DNA of 64,000 nt from JAPOQD01 sp964620555 (GCA_964620555.1 CAZUGZ010000001.1:1-64000), one strand, 5' to 3'; positions 52,592-61,921 are shown, counted from the first letter of the stretch. A program made the numbers and translations. Notes: generated from the sequence alone by a model not told the origin.

Positions 52592-53995
52592 ATGACCGGG
52601 ATAATCGAAGGTTTCGGCACGAAAGAGAGCCCGCTGGTGCGGGATCTGTTGGCCAGTGACTCGCAAACTGTGCCCGACTGCCTGAAGGCGGAGGGCAATT
52701 ACTACCCCGAGCCGCGAACTGTGCCCTTCAGTACCTATTTCGATTCCGCCTATGCCGAGTTGGAAATGGAGCATGTGTGGAAGAAGAGCTGGCAGTACGC
52801 CTGCCGGGAGGAAGACATCCCGGAAACAGGCGACCGCTATCCCTACGAGGTGGGGCCCCTGTCTTTCATCATCATCCGCAGTGGCGACGACGAATTCCGC
52901 GCCTTTCACAACAGTTGTCTGCACCGCGGCACCAAGTTGTGCAGCGGCATTTTCGGCGGCGACCACATCCGCTGTCCCTTTCACGGCTGGACCTGGAACC
53001 TGGACGGTTCCGTGCACAACATTCCCGGCCGCTGGGACTTTCCCCAGGTGGACGACAGCTACCGCCTGGTGGAGGTGAGGTTGGAGCGCTGGGGTGGCTG
53101 CCTGTTTATCAACCCGGACCCGGACGCGGGCCCCCTGGAAGATGCCCTGGGCATCCTGCCGGAGCACTTCAATCACTTCGACCTGGGCAACCGCTTTACG
53201 CTGGCGGTGACGCAAAAGAAAATTCGCGCCAACTGGAAGCACGTGTGGGCCGCTTTCCTGGAGTCCTATCACGTGGCGGAGACGCACTTTGATGCGGTGG
53301 ATTTCAACGGTGACGCCAATACCAAGTACGACTGTTACGACAACGGCAAGACGGTGATTAGCCGGCTGATCACCCCCTCGGCGGTACCCAGCCCGAGTCT
53401 TGGGGACGAGGTCAGCGCGCGCCAGGCGGCAATCAATGCAGCGCGATCCTTCGCCAACGCCCTGGGCCCGGCGGCGGAGGCCAGCCTGCCCGCCTTCGAC
53501 GAGATGCCGGATTTCGGGCGCAGGGATGTGGCGGCCTGGCGGCGAGAGCTGTTCAAGACCCTGGGTGCGGATACCAGCCACCTGTGTGACTCGGAATTGC
53601 TGGACAGCACCCAGTACGCCATGTTCCCCAATTTCGGGCCCTGGCTCGGTGAGGGGTTGCCCCTGATGTACCAGTTCCTGCCCCTGGGGGACAACCCGAA
53701 TGAATCGCTGTTTACCGTGCGCCTGACCGCTCCCTGCCCCGACGGGGCGCCGCGGCCACCGTCGGCGCCGGTGACCTACCTGAATTTTGACGAGTTCTTC
53801 TCGAGCCTGCCGGAGTGGGGGCGCATCGCCCACGTATTCGACCAGGACATGTCAAACCTGCCGCATATCCAGGCGGGTATGCGCGCTGCCGGCGCGGAGC
53901 GCTCCCAGGTGACCCTGGGCCGTTACCAGGAGCAGCGTATTACCCTGATGCACGAGTTCGTGGACCGCAAGATCGCCGAGGGGCAGGGCGGCTAG
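52592..53995 (+). CDS. Rieske ring-hydroxylating oxygenase, large (alpha) subunit
   Basis: 467 residues. The Rieske [2Fe-2S] cluster motif is NSCLHRG (Cys 109, His 111) and IRCPFHGWTW (Cys 128, His 131). The mononuclear iron site begins ESYHVAETHFD (His 227, His 232). It would hydroxylate an aromatic, sterol or similar hydrophobic substrate with electrons from a separate reductase, not encoded here. No beta-subunit gene is adjacent. It is divergent from the RND gene across 198 bp. Confidence 0.9.
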   Translation: MTGIIEGFGTKESPLVRDLLASDSQTVPDCLKAEGNYYPEPRTVPFSTYFDSAYAELEMEHVWKKSWQYACREEDIPETGDRYPYEVGPLSFIIIRSGDDEFRAFHNSCLHRGTKLCSGIFGGDHIRCPFHGWTWNLDGSVHNIPGRWDFPQVDDSYRLVEVRLERWGGCLFINPDPDAGPLEDALGILPEHFNHFDLGNRFTLAVTQKKIRANWKHVWAAFLESYHVAETHFDAVDFNGDANTKYDCYDNGKTVISRLITPSAVPSPSLGDEVSARQAAINAARSFANALGPAAEASLPAFDEMPDFGRRDVAAWRRELFKTLGADTSHLCDSELLDSTQYAMFPNFGPWLGEGLPLMYQFLPLGDNPNESLFTVRLTAPCPDGAPRPPSAPVTYLNFDEFFSSLPEWGRIAHVFDQDMSNLPHIQAGMRAAGAERSQVTLGRYQEQRITLMHEFVDRKIAEGQGG

Positions 53996-54079
53996 GCGTC
54001 TGCGCGATTGCCGCTCACCGAGCTTGGTGTTACGGTGGCCTGGTCTGTCCCCCTGGACGTTTCGGATTCGGAGGAAAAA

Positions 54080-54739
54080 ATGACTTCAGCGCACGGGTCG
54101 CCGGGTTGGGCCTGGCGGGCAACAGCTATGATTCTCCTGCCGCTGCTTTGCCACGGCGCGTACGGGGTGGACGAACCCCAGCCGGACGAAATCAGGGAAA
54201 TCACGGCGACGGCGACCATCATGAGTTGCGACTCGCAAAGGCGGATTGGCCGGGCCCTGCTGCGCGAGCGGCCCTCCGCCGAGGGCGTGAAGACCGTCGA
54301 TGTGGAGATCGATGTGCGGCGTGGCCTCAGCGGAGGGAACCATGCCGTTCACATTCACGAAACGGGAGCGTGCGAACCATGTTCCGCGGCCGGCGGGCAC
54401 TTTGATCCCGGGCCTCACGGCAACACGAGTCCCGACGGCAACCATCCGTTTCATGCGGGCGATCTGGTGAACCTGAAAGTCTGCGACCCGTCGGCGGAGG
54501 AGTGCGACAGCGAGGGGGAACGGGTCGGCGGAGGTACACTCACGACGCTGACCACTCGCGTCACCCTGTCGGACGGACCGCTGACGCTGTTCGACGAGGA
54601 CGGCAGCGCCTTCATAATCCACACCAAGCCCGACTCCTACTGTCCGGGCGGAGAAGTGGCCGGTTGTGCCGGCGGAAGTCGGGCCGCCTGCGGGGTGATC
54701 GTGAAGGACGCCGGATTGACGAAGCGGGGGCCGGGGTGA
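54080..54739 (+). CDS. Periplasmic Cu/Zn superoxide dismutase-like protein
   Basis: 219 residues from ATG 54080 (GGAGG upstream) with a signal peptide (AMILLPLLCHGAYG). All expected metal ligands can be placed: H91 and H93 (HAVHIHE), H107 (GGHFDP), H113, H125 with D128 (FHAGDL), and H181 (FIIHTKP). The active-site Arg 201 lies in GSRAACGVI with the disulfide Cys 204, partner Cys 98. It is longer than standard SodC, with an extra Cys-containing segment (CDPSAEECD). It probably protects periplasmic lipids or proteins from superoxide. Confidence 0.85.
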   Translation: MTSAHGSPGWAWRATAMILLPLLCHGAYGVDEPQPDEIREITATATIMSCDSQRRIGRALLRERPSAEGVKTVDVEIDVRRGLSGGNHAVHIHETGACEPCSAAGGHFDPGPHGNTSPDGNHPFHAGDLVNLKVCDPSAEECDSEGERVGGGTLTTLTTRVTLSDGPLTLFDEDGSAFIIHTKPDSYCPGGEVAGCAGGSRAACGVIVKDAGLTKRGPG

Positions 54740-54776
54740 TCTGTAAAGAATGTCTCCGGTACAGACCTTGATTTAT

Positions 54777-54867
<91 letters not shown>

Positions 54868-54904
54868 ACACGGGAAGTGAATTCTACTGAAATTTCGCCA
54901 CCTG

Positions 54905-55852
54905 TCAGGCGGCTTTTTCGATGGGGTCGGAGAGGGGGTGAAGCGGCGCCGGCGGCAACTCGCGGGTCTGTGCCAACACTTCGAACAGGTCGTGGCGCAC
55001 ATGATTCTGCGCCATCTCCTGGCGCAGGAACTGCTCGCTTATGCGGTCCGATTCCAGGCACTCCTTGAGCAGGGCCAGGAAAAAATTCTCCTGGTTGCGG
55101 TCGGGGTGGGGCTTGTAGTTGCCGAGAAAGGCGTATTCGCCGAACAGGTGACGACGGGCGCGCAGCAGCCAGGCAGCCGGGGGGAACAGCCGAAAGCGTT
55201 CGGCCGGACGCCAGTCGGTGGGCAGTCCGGTCTTCCAGGGCTGAGTCTTGCGGCGCGTGGTGTGCAGCAATCGGGTGGCGGTTGTGAATCGGTCAAAATC
55301 ATTCCACTCCGCCTCAAAAAAACCGATGCTGTCGCGGTCCTCCTGCTTCAGACAGATCCATGGCTGATAATCCTGCTCGAGGTCGAACATGGCGTTGAAG
55401 GTGGCTTCCGCATCCCAATGCCGCAGGCGGGCACAGTCCAGCAGCATGACACTGCTGGCAAAGCAGCGGTCGACCAGCCCCTTGGGACCCGAACGCATCC
55501 GGCAGAGGATGGCCTTGCCCTGCATGTCCCGGGACAGTAACTCCCAGACATCAGCGCTGGCGAAAATGTCGGGATCGATGACCAGCGCCCGGCCCTGGTA
55601 CCCCATCAACTCGGGTGGCATGAAGCGGGTGGGAGTAAAGGATTGCAGGTCGTCGTTGCGCCAGACGCGTTTGACCCCGTCGCGCAGGTACAGTTGGCCC
55701 TCGCGGGCGGCGAACATGGGGTAGTCGCGGCTGTCGATGATCCTGATTTCAAAGCGGTCGTTATGGCTTGAATAACGCCGCAGGGCGTATTCGCCGACGA
55801 TGGCCCCGGTCATCTGCTTGTGATTGGTCTGTATGAAAACGCAGTAGTCCAT
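54905..55852 (-). CDS. GT8-like glycosyltransferase, paralog A
   Basis: 315 residues from ATG 55852. The core reads LQSFTPTRFMPPELMGYQGRALVIDPDIFA, with DxD-type Asp 93/Asp 95 as in GT-A enzymes. Later blocks are SVMLLDCARLRHWD and RRKTQPWKTGLP. No membrane segment. It is paralogous along its whole length to 61019-61921, with identical residue numbering to the DPDIFA motif. The longer frame to 56299 overlaps fkbM and is rejected. Probably a sugar transferase acting on the lipid head group made in this region; donor and acceptor unknown. Confidence 0.72.
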   Translation of the reverse strand: MDYCVFIQTNHKQMTGAIVGEYALRRYSSHNDRFEIRIIDSRDYPMFAAREGQLYLRDGVKRVWRNDDLQSFTPTRFMPPELMGYQGRALVIDPDIFASADVWELLSRDMQGKAILCRMRSGPKGLVDRCFASSVMLLDCARLRHWDAEATFNAMFDLEQDYQPWICLKQEDRDSIGFFEAEWNDFDRFTTATRLLHTTRRKTQPWKTGLPTDWRPAERFRLFPPAAWLLRARRHLFGEYAFLGNYKPHPDRNQENFFLALLKECLESDRISEQFLRQEMAQNHVRHDLFEVLAQTRELPPAPLHPLSDPIEKAA

Positions 55853-55923
55853 GGTGGTTTCTGGTCGCTGCCGGAGCCTGCCGACTATAGAGGATAGCGT
55901 CGGCCATTTCCATTGCCGGCGCG

Positions 55924-56745
55924 TCAGCGCCGGGTGTTCTGATAGAGTATGCGGTTGCGCCTGATGTCGGCGTGGCGCGGAACAAAGCCGTGATCGTAGA
56001 GAAAGACATTGGTCTCGATAAAGGTATGTGCCTGCTGCTGGCCCCGTTCGTAGCCGCAATCCAGCGCCACCCAGTCGATGCGGGCCAGCGATTTGGTGGC
56101 GCCTTCGAGGACTTCCGGCTCCGCTCCCTCGGCTTCCACCTTGAAAATGACGGTTCCCTCCACGCCGGACAGGTCGAGTGCGCCGTCCAGGGTTACCGCC
56201 GGCACCTCGGTGCGCGAGACGGAACCGGGCATGTCGATTATTGAGCTGTCGGCCGACTCCGGTTTGGAGTAGAACGAGAGCGTCGTCTCTTCGTTCCACA
56301 GGGCCTCGCGTCGCGTGCCCGGCTGGCCACCGAAATTGTTCAGGTCGCAGCAGCGCGCCTCCAGCGGCTCTGGTTCGAAGGCAATATAGTCGAGTTCATG
56401 GGCTCGCGCCCACAGGCCGAGTTCCCCAATATTGGCGCCGGAGTCGACGAACAGGCCGCCATTGCTCAGGTCGATCACTTCCAGGTGGTACTCGTGGGCG
56501 AGGTCGCGTACCCGCCGCATCACCCCGCGCTTGAAGCGGTAGCTGCGCCGCAGCCGGCAGAAATGGATGCGCGTTTCGCCGTCATCGGCACGAAATACCG
56601 GTTCCCCGGGGAGCGGAGAGATCCGGTGCCGGTTGCCGAGCGCGGCGTAAACAGTATTTGCCAGCAGGCAGTACGGCTTGCGTGGTATCCGGTTGCGGGT
56701 GCTCCGGGCAAAGTTGAGGAGCGCATCAGATTGCAGTTTTTTCAC
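55924..56745 (-). CDS. FkbM-family SAM methyltransferase
   Basis: 273 residues from GTG 56745. SAM site GGLFVDSGANIGELGLWA, AFEPEPLEARCCDLNN, and the FkbM ending VEAEGAEPEVLEGATKSL. Members methylate sugars or other small acceptors, commonly in LPS or polysaccharide clusters. It is 71 bp before GT-like gene A on the same strand, so it probably forms an operon with it. Confidence 0.85.
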   Translation of the reverse strand: MKKLQSDALLNFARSTRNRIPRKPYCLLANTVYAALGNRHRISPLPGEPVFRADDGETRIHFCRLRRSYRFKRGVMRRVRDLAHEYHLEVIDLSNGGLFVDSGANIGELGLWARAHELDYIAFEPEPLEARCCDLNNFGGQPGTRREALWNEETTLSFYSKPESADSSIIDMPGSVSRTEVPAVTLDGALDLSGVEGTVIFKVEAEGAEPEVLEGATKSLARIDWVALDCGYERGQQQAHTFIETNVFLYDHGFVPRHADIRRNRILYQNTRR

Positions 56746-56871
56746 GTCGATACACTGTCCGGAGGCGGCAATGAAAGCGCCGGGCGCTGAAATGGTTGGC
56801 TGATGGCAGCGGCGAATAGTGGACTAGTTCGGGGTTGATTTCCAGTAGGGGATTGCCGGCACCGCCCGCGG

Positions 56872-56899
56872 TTGACTCGCATGGGGGGGTATGGATAAT
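56872..56899 (+). promoter_or_regulatory. Sigma-70-like promoter before the O-antigen ligase-like gene
   Basis: TTGACT (56872-56877) and GATAAT (56894-56899) are 16 nt apart, both 5 of 6 to consensus. It lies in the 204-bp divergent gap and points at the gene starting near 56950. Confidence 0.5.
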
Positions 56900-56949
56900 T
56901 CGCGGCCTATGAGGGAATACCCATCGATACCGTCAGTTCGATTTTCAGT

Positions 56950-58242
56950 TTGAACGGTTCCCGTTTCGCGACCATCAATTCACTATCCTGGCTGGTCATG
57001 CTCATGCTGGCCACGGTTTACGTCGTTCCCATGCCCTTCGATGCCCTGTTCTTCGGGGTGCTGCTGTACGCGCTGTGCAAACTGCCCGCCGGTGAGCGCA
57101 ACCACTGGCAGATAACCGGCGACCCCCTGTTCTGGCTGGGCACCGCACTGCTGGCTTACCTGAGTCTGAGCACGCTGTGGTCGGTGGAGGTCAGTGTGAA
57201 AGGTGTCGGGCAGGTGTGGCTGCGGGCGGCAATGGCCGCCACTTTCGTTCTTGCAGTGGTGATAGTGATCGGTCGGCGCGCAGACTTTGGTGTCGCGCTG
57301 AGTCGGGCGGTGGTGGCGGGGGCAGTGGCCGGTGCCGCAATCGCCCTGTTCTGTTACCTGGTCGAGCCTCCCGGGGATGGCCGCCTGCAGGGTTTGCTCC
57401 GCTTCGACAACGCCGGCCGCGCCGGGCGCATATTTTGTGCCGCGCTGCCCTTTGCCTTGACCCTGCTGTTTGCCGATCATCGCCACTGGCGGGTGTTGGG
57501 CGCTTTCGCCGTGCTCATCCTCTGCCTGGCGACCTTGTTGACGGATACCAGGGCGGCGTGGCTGGCCGCCGCGACTTGCCTGGCGGTTTACGGTATCGCC
57601 GTGCTGCGGCCACGGCTGCACCGCCTGCTGGCGGGCCTGGCGGGCGCGGCGGCGCTGGCCCTGGGTATTTTCTACCTGGCGCTGCACAACCTCGACCTGT
57701 ACGCCCTGATTTTACCGCGCGGAGGGAGTCTGCGGCTGGATATCTGGTCTGCTGCCACAGCAGACCTGATCGCCAGCAAGCCGTGGTACGGCTGGGGCCA
57801 TCTCACCGATTACTGGACCACCGTTGGTGACCGGGAGATTCGAGGTACCCACAACATGTACCTGACGGTGCTGTGGCAGGGTGGCCTGATCGGGCTGCTG
57901 CTGTTCGTCGGGACCCTGTTGGGTGTCGGGCTGCGCTTGACGAGATACCTGGATGACGTGAATGCGCGAATCGGCCTGAGCCTGCTGGCGGCAGGGTGCG
58001 TGGCCTTTGTATTCGGCGGCGACAGGATCATCGAAAAGATCGAATTTGTGCTGTTTGTGCTTTGGCTGCCACTGGGCATCGCCCTGTCGCTGCGATTGAA
58101 AAGCACCGCAGGAATGGCCCCGATGATGCAACGCGGGCCCCGCGTCCAGTCACCTACCGGAATACCCCCCGTCGATACAGCCGCCAGAAAAACCCCCAGC
58201 AGTAGAGAAGTGGTCGCTCCCGCACGCGTGGTGGAATGCTGA
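56950..58242 (+). CDS. O-antigen ligase/polymerase-like membrane protein (WaaL family)
   Basis: 430 residues, about 11-12 membrane helices. The large periplasmic loop has the conserved WaaL/Wzy_C pattern: RGGSLRLDIWSAATADLIASKPWYGWG and GTHNMYLTVLWQGGLIGLLLF (Arg and His residues that act in ligation). The start is uncertain: TTG 56950 or an ATG at 56998. Its 3' end overlaps the convergent nucleotidyltransferase-like gene by 89 bp. It would transfer lipid-linked glycan to lipid A core, or polymerise it. Confidence 0.82.
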   Translation: MNGSRFATINSLSWLVMLMLATVYVVPMPFDALFFGVLLYALCKLPAGERNHWQITGDPLFWLGTALLAYLSLSTLWSVEVSVKGVGQVWLRAAMAATFVLAVVIVIGRRADFGVALSRAVVAGAVAGAAIALFCYLVEPPGDGRLQGLLRFDNAGRAGRIFCAALPFALTLLFADHRHWRVLGAFAVLILCLATLLTDTRAAWLAAATCLAVYGIAVLRPRLHRLLAGLAGAAALALGIFYLALHNLDLYALILPRGGSLRLDIWSAATADLIASKPWYGWGHLTDYWTTVGDREIRGTHNMYLTVLWQGGLIGLLLFVGTLLGVGLRLTRYLDDVNARIGLSLLAAGCVAFVFGGDRIIEKIEFVLFVLWLPLGIALSLRLKSTAGMAPMMQRGPRVQSPTGIPPVDTAARKTPSSREVVAPARVVEC

Positions 58243-59089
58243 TCTGCTGACCGGAGTGGCGTTCCAGTTTCCAGGCGATGTAGTCGAGCCCGCCGTCAAA
58301 AGTGAACAATGCCTTGAGCAGGCGCAGCACCGAGCGCGCCTTGCCGAGGACGACTCGCAACGGCCATGCCAGCCGGGCGCGGGCACGTTGCAGAGCGGTG
58401 CAGTGGCTGCGGTAGTGGCTTTGGCCGGCGTCGCTCCACAGTTCCAGTGCCAGTCCCTGCGCCTGCGCCAGGCGGGTTACCTGCTCGAAATGCCCGCTGC
58501 CACTGGCACTCAGTTGCCCGGCACGGCTGTCGCGTTCGGCGCGCAGTTCGGTGCGGTAGCTCAACCACAGGCTGTGCTGCCAGAGTTGTTGCACTGTGCC
58601 GCTGGCGGGCAGCGTGGGCAGTCCGGCCCGTAACAGGGTAGTGACCGCACGCAGCAGGCATTCCCTCACCTGGCGGCCGCTGTCCTGGTCGCGCTGCCAG
58701 GCAATGGCAACCGGCTGCGCAAAACGCCCCCAAAAATAGGATTCCAGGGTGGTGCCGCCGGTAGCGCGGGCCAATTGCGCGGAGGACAGCAGCGCGTACT
58801 TGCAGCGCACCACCCGCTGCCGGTGCGTCGTCTCGGCGTAGAACACATTGGGTGGCAACAGCCAGTTGGCGGTGGCCGAAAGCCCCGCCCCGTAGGCCGA
58901 ACGATAGTCGTCGCAGATCAGGTACAGGTCCAGCAAACCGTCGTGAATGTCGCCACTGCGCAGACACGAGCCATACACCAGGACACAGTTGATGGCGCCG
59001 CGGTACCGCTCCAGCAGTGGCGCCAGTAGTGCGGCCAGGGCCGGGTCGGTGTCCGCGCTGGGTCCGGCGATGGTGGGAAAGCCGCTCAT
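58154..59089 (-). CDS. Nucleotidyltransferase-like protein of lipid head-group operon
   Basis: 311 residues, no signal peptide. The motif LVYGSCLRSGDIHDGLLDLYLICDDY resembles the GS...DxD pattern of polymerase-beta-fold nucleotidyltransferases. From general shape I suspect a Tam41-like cytidylyltransferase, but I cannot confirm this. A C-terminal hydrophobic/basic region (WPLRVVLGKARSVLRLLKALF) could sit on the membrane. It overlaps the lipid kinase gene by 4 bp (ATGA), so its substrate may be the phospholipid that kinase makes. Confidence 0.6.
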   Translation of the reverse strand: MSGFPTIAGPSADTDPALAALLAPLLERYRGAINCVLVYGSCLRSGDIHDGLLDLYLICDDYRSAYGAGLSATANWLLPPNVFYAETTHRQRVVRCKYALLSSAQLARATGGTTLESYFWGRFAQPVAIAWQRDQDSGRQVRECLLRAVTTLLRAGLPTLPASGTVQQLWQHSLWLSYRTELRAERDSRAGQLSASGSGHFEQVTRLAQAQGLALELWSDAGQSHYRSHCTALQRARARLAWPLRVVLGKARSVLRLLKALFTFDGGLDYIAWKLERHSGQQISIPPRVRERPLLYCWGFFWRLYRRGVFR

Positions 59090-60036
59090 AACCTGATGAA
59101 AGTGACCGGTTGGCTGGCGCTGATGGTGATCGTACCGTCAGCGGCTCGGCTGCGCAGTATCTCTCCATCCAGGTTGAACTCGGAGTCCAGCCGCAAGGTG
59201 ATGTGGTCGGAGTTGTAGCTGAAGTAGCCGTATTCGGGCCGGGCGAAGCGATTGGGCCTGCCCCGTAGAATGGATTGCAGGCTGTACAGCAATCGCCGGC
59301 AGTGCTGCTCGATCACGGTCGTTCTCAGGGCCCCTGGCTCCCGACCCCAGAACGGATTGCTGCCCAGGAACAGGCGTTGCAGGCTGCTGATGAGGAGAAC
59401 CAGGGCCTGGTGGTGGCCCGATAGCTGCTGTAACTGAAGTTCCACGTCTACCGGACGGTGAAATTGCGCCTCCCTGCGCAGCAGGCCCCAAATGGTGCGC
59501 AGCACCCCGAGGGCGACACTGAAATCGTCGCGCAGACCTCGCGAATGCAGTTCCCGATGTGCGTATTCGGTACCCTGGATAACCGCCCCGGCGCCCAGGA
59601 ACATGCCGTAGTGGGGTGGGCTGTCCGGGTCGATACAGACTCGCATCATCACCCGTTGAATGCGCTCGGATGGCACCGGATCACCGTTGCTCCAGGCGCA
59701 GAACTTTTTCAGGGCGGTTGCCGGAGTGCCGCGCACACCGACATCGCCGGCGCTCATGTTGGCGGTGCCCGCGGGCAGCAGAAGCACCGGCGGCAACTCG
59801 TTGAAGACCCGCTGTTCCAGGGCGTGGCCCAGCGTGGCAGCGAGCGTGCCGTCGCCCCCGTTGATGGCCAACGCCTGCAGTGGCTGTCGCCGCAGGCGGT
59901 CGAGAGCGGCTGCTATCTGCTGCGCATCGTCGGTAACGCAGTGGACAATATTGGGCTGGTCATCCAGCCGGCGCGTCCAGCGCTCGAAGCGGTCCCGGTT
60001 GTGGCCACTGTTCGGATTGCTGATCAGGCCGATCAA
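59086..60036 (-). CDS. DAGK-family lipid kinase, candidate ceramide kinase
   Basis: 316 residues of the diacylglycerol/sphingosine kinase catalytic family. N-terminal NPNSG (7-11), the ATP-site AINGGDGTLAATL with G60-G61-D62-G63-T64, LLPAGTANMSAGDVG, and the C-terminal DSEFNLDGEI with the catalytic Asp. In Caulobacter a kinase of this family (CpgB) phosphorylates ceramide. With ceramide genes 23 kb away in the same block, that is a plausible role here; diacylglycerol or another lipid is the alternative. It overlaps its neighbours on both sides by 4 bp. Confidence 0.82.
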   Translation of the reverse strand: MIGLISNPNSGHNRDRFERWTRRLDDQPNIVHCVTDDAQQIAAALDRLRRQPLQALAINGGDGTLAATLGHALEQRVFNELPPVLLLPAGTANMSAGDVGVRGTPATALKKFCAWSNGDPVPSERIQRVMMRVCIDPDSPPHYGMFLGAGAVIQGTEYAHRELHSRGLRDDFSVALGVLRTIWGLLRREAQFHRPVDVELQLQQLSGHHQALVLLISSLQRLFLGSNPFWGREPGALRTTVIEQHCRRLLYSLQSILRGRPNRFARPEYGYFSYNSDHITLRLDSEFNLDGEILRSRAADGTITISASQPVTFIRL

Positions 60037-60893
60037 AGGCTGGCACCGGACAGATCGATATGGGTCTCGCCGAAATGGGGTACCCGCCCGGAAATTCGCA
60101 GCGGCAGGCGAGTTTCCCGGTCCACCAGGAAATACACCTGGTCGCGCAAGCCCATCAACTCAAAATCGTTCTGCTCGGGCTGCCGTACCGGCACTACCTG
60201 CAGTTCGATGCGGTCCGCGGAGACGGTCCCTTCCACCAGTTGCCCTCCTTCTCCCTGCAATCGGTAGCGAACGGCAACTGGCTGTTGGCCCTGGTTGCGC
60301 AACGTTGCCCGGTAAAAATTGTGGTCGGTGTGCAAATAGACTGTCAGGCTGTTGTCTACCGCGGTCAATTCGCCGGCAGTTGCCAATAGCAGCAGAGCGT
60401 ACGGTGTCAGCAGGGGAGCGTCCATTTCGGGCAGGGCCAGTGACTCGCTGCTGGTGTCACTCCACTGCTGGTGGGGCAAGCGGTGTTCGCCCTGGGCCGG
60501 TTCCCTGCGCTGCCGCAGAATGTTCTCGGCCGCGTAGTCGAAGGACTTGAAACGCCGGTTCAGGCGGCCTTCGCTATAGCGCCGTTTGGCAAGTATGTTG
60601 CCGCGTGGAGAGGCCAGCAGCAGGGTAACCTGTTCCCGATTGTGTCGCCCCAGGCTGGCGTCCACCTGCAACTGCCAGTGGCAGCTTCCCCGCGCGTTGC
60701 GAACCGGCTGCAGTGCCAATTCGGCGGTGACGCCTCCCAGCGGAGAGGCCTGGTGATAATGCAGCGTTTGCCAGGGTGGAGCGGCAGTTGCCGGCGCGGC
60801 CATCGGCAGTAGCCAACAGCTGACGACAACGGCTGCGCAAAGGCTTGCGATGTTCCGTTCCGGCAGATGGCGCTGCCACTTCATCAGCTTCAT
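60033..60893 (-). CDS. Secreted protein of lipid-kinase operon (DUF3108-like)
   Basis: 286 residues with a clear signal peptide (IASLCAAVVVSCWLLPMAAPATAA). The mature part is predicted beta-rich; its end VYFLVDRETRLPLRISGRVPHFGETHIDL resembles DUF3108 periplasmic proteins, whose function is unknown to me. It is first in a three-gene operon with the lipid kinase and the nucleotidyltransferase-like gene (4-bp overlaps). It may bind or carry the modified lipid in the periplasm. Confidence 0.65.
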   Translation of the reverse strand: MKLMKWQRHLPERNIASLCAAVVVSCWLLPMAAPATAAPPWQTLHYHQASPLGGVTAELALQPVRNARGSCHWQLQVDASLGRHNREQVTLLLASPRGNILAKRRYSEGRLNRRFKSFDYAAENILRQRREPAQGEHRLPHQQWSDTSSESLALPEMDAPLLTPYALLLLATAGELTAVDNSLTVYLHTDHNFYRATLRNQGQQPVAVRYRLQGEGGQLVEGTVSADRIELQVVPVRQPEQNDFELMGLRDQVYFLVDRETRLPLRISGRVPHFGETHIDLSGASL

Positions 60894-61018
60894 GTCGGAT
60901 ACGCAATGGCACGGAACGGGCCGTCCAATCTATCACAAGCTTGAGAGCGGGGCGATCATCTTGTAGCCTGCACCCCTGTTGCAGTGCCCGCCCGCACTGC
61001 CAGTGAGGAGGCCGATTT

Positions 61019-61921
61019 GTGACCAACTGCGTCTTCATCCACACCAACGAGCGTCAGTGGCTGGGCGCACTGGTTGCCGAGTATTCGCTGCGCCGCAACA
61101 GTCGCACTGCGGACGAGTTTGAAGTCCGGTTGCTGCATACCCGTGACTTCGACTATCTCAGTGCGCGCGAAGGCCAGGACTACCTGCGTGCCGGCAGTTC
61201 ACGCACCTGGCGCATGGACGATCTGCAATCCTTTACTCCCTTGCGTTTTCTGCCTCCCGCGCTGATGCAGTGGCAGGGCCGGGCAGTGGTGATGGACCCC
61301 GACATTTTTGCGGTGGGCGATATCTGTGAACTGCTGGGCCGCGATATGGAGGGCGCCGCGGTGATGGGCAGGCACCGCTACCGGCAGGCTGCCAAGCAAC
61401 ACCTCGTGGCTACCAGCGTCATGCTGCTGGACTGTGCCCGGCTGCGGCATTGGGATGGGCCAGCCCAGTTCGAGGAACTGTTCCGATTCGAGCGCGATTA
61501 CAAGGAGTGGATGGTACTGGCCCATGAGGACCCGGCCAATGTCGGCTTTCTGGAGCCCTGCTGGAACGACTTCGACCACTTCGATGACGACACCCGGCTG
61601 CTGCACAACACCAAGCGTCGCACCCAGCCCTGGAAGACCGGTCTGCCGGTGGACTACACGCCCGCCGACAAATTCAAGCGCCTGCCGCTGCTGCGGCGGC
61701 TAAACCGCGCCCGCGCCCGCTGGCTGGGGGAATACGCGCTGCTGGGGCGCTACCGCCAGCATCCCGACCAGCGCCAACAGGACTACTTTTTTGGCCTGCT
61801 CAAGGAATGCCTCGACTGCGGCCAACTGACGGAAGGCCTGCTCAGGGAAGAAATTGCCCGTCGCCACCTGCGCCCCGACGCACTGCAGGTGTTGGCGCGC
61901 ACTCCCGACCTGCGGCACTGA
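61019..61921 (+). CDS. GT8-like glycosyltransferase, paralog B
   Basis: 300 residues from GTG 61019, 8 nt after GAGGAG. It parallels gene A: LQSFTPLRFLPPALMQWQGRAVVMDPDIFA with Asp 93/95, SVMLLDCARLRHWD and RRTQPWKTGLP. It lies at the right end of the accessory block, in opposite orientation to A. Together they bracket the FkbM, ligase and lipid-kinase genes. Likely adds a sugar; donor and acceptor unknown. Confidence 0.72.
   Translation: MTNCVFIHTNERQWLGALVAEYSLRRNSRTADEFEVRLLHTRDFDYLSAREGQDYLRAGSSRTWRMDDLQSFTPLRFLPPALMQWQGRAVVMDPDIFAVGDICELLGRDMEGAAVMGRHRYRQAAKQHLVATSVMLLDCARLRHWDGPAQFEELFRFERDYKEWMVLAHEDPANVGFLEPCWNDFDHFDDDTRLLHNTKRRTQPWKTGLPVDYTPADKFKRLPLLRRLNRARARWLGEYALLGRYRQHPDQRQQDYFFGLLKECLDCGQLTEGLLREEIARRHLRPDALQVLARTPDLRH

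Noticed and set aside
52394..53833. N-terminal extension of the RND gene to 1264 codons
   Set aside because: Runs antisense through the Rieske oxygenase, and the ribosome site and membrane topology favour the ATG at 52393.
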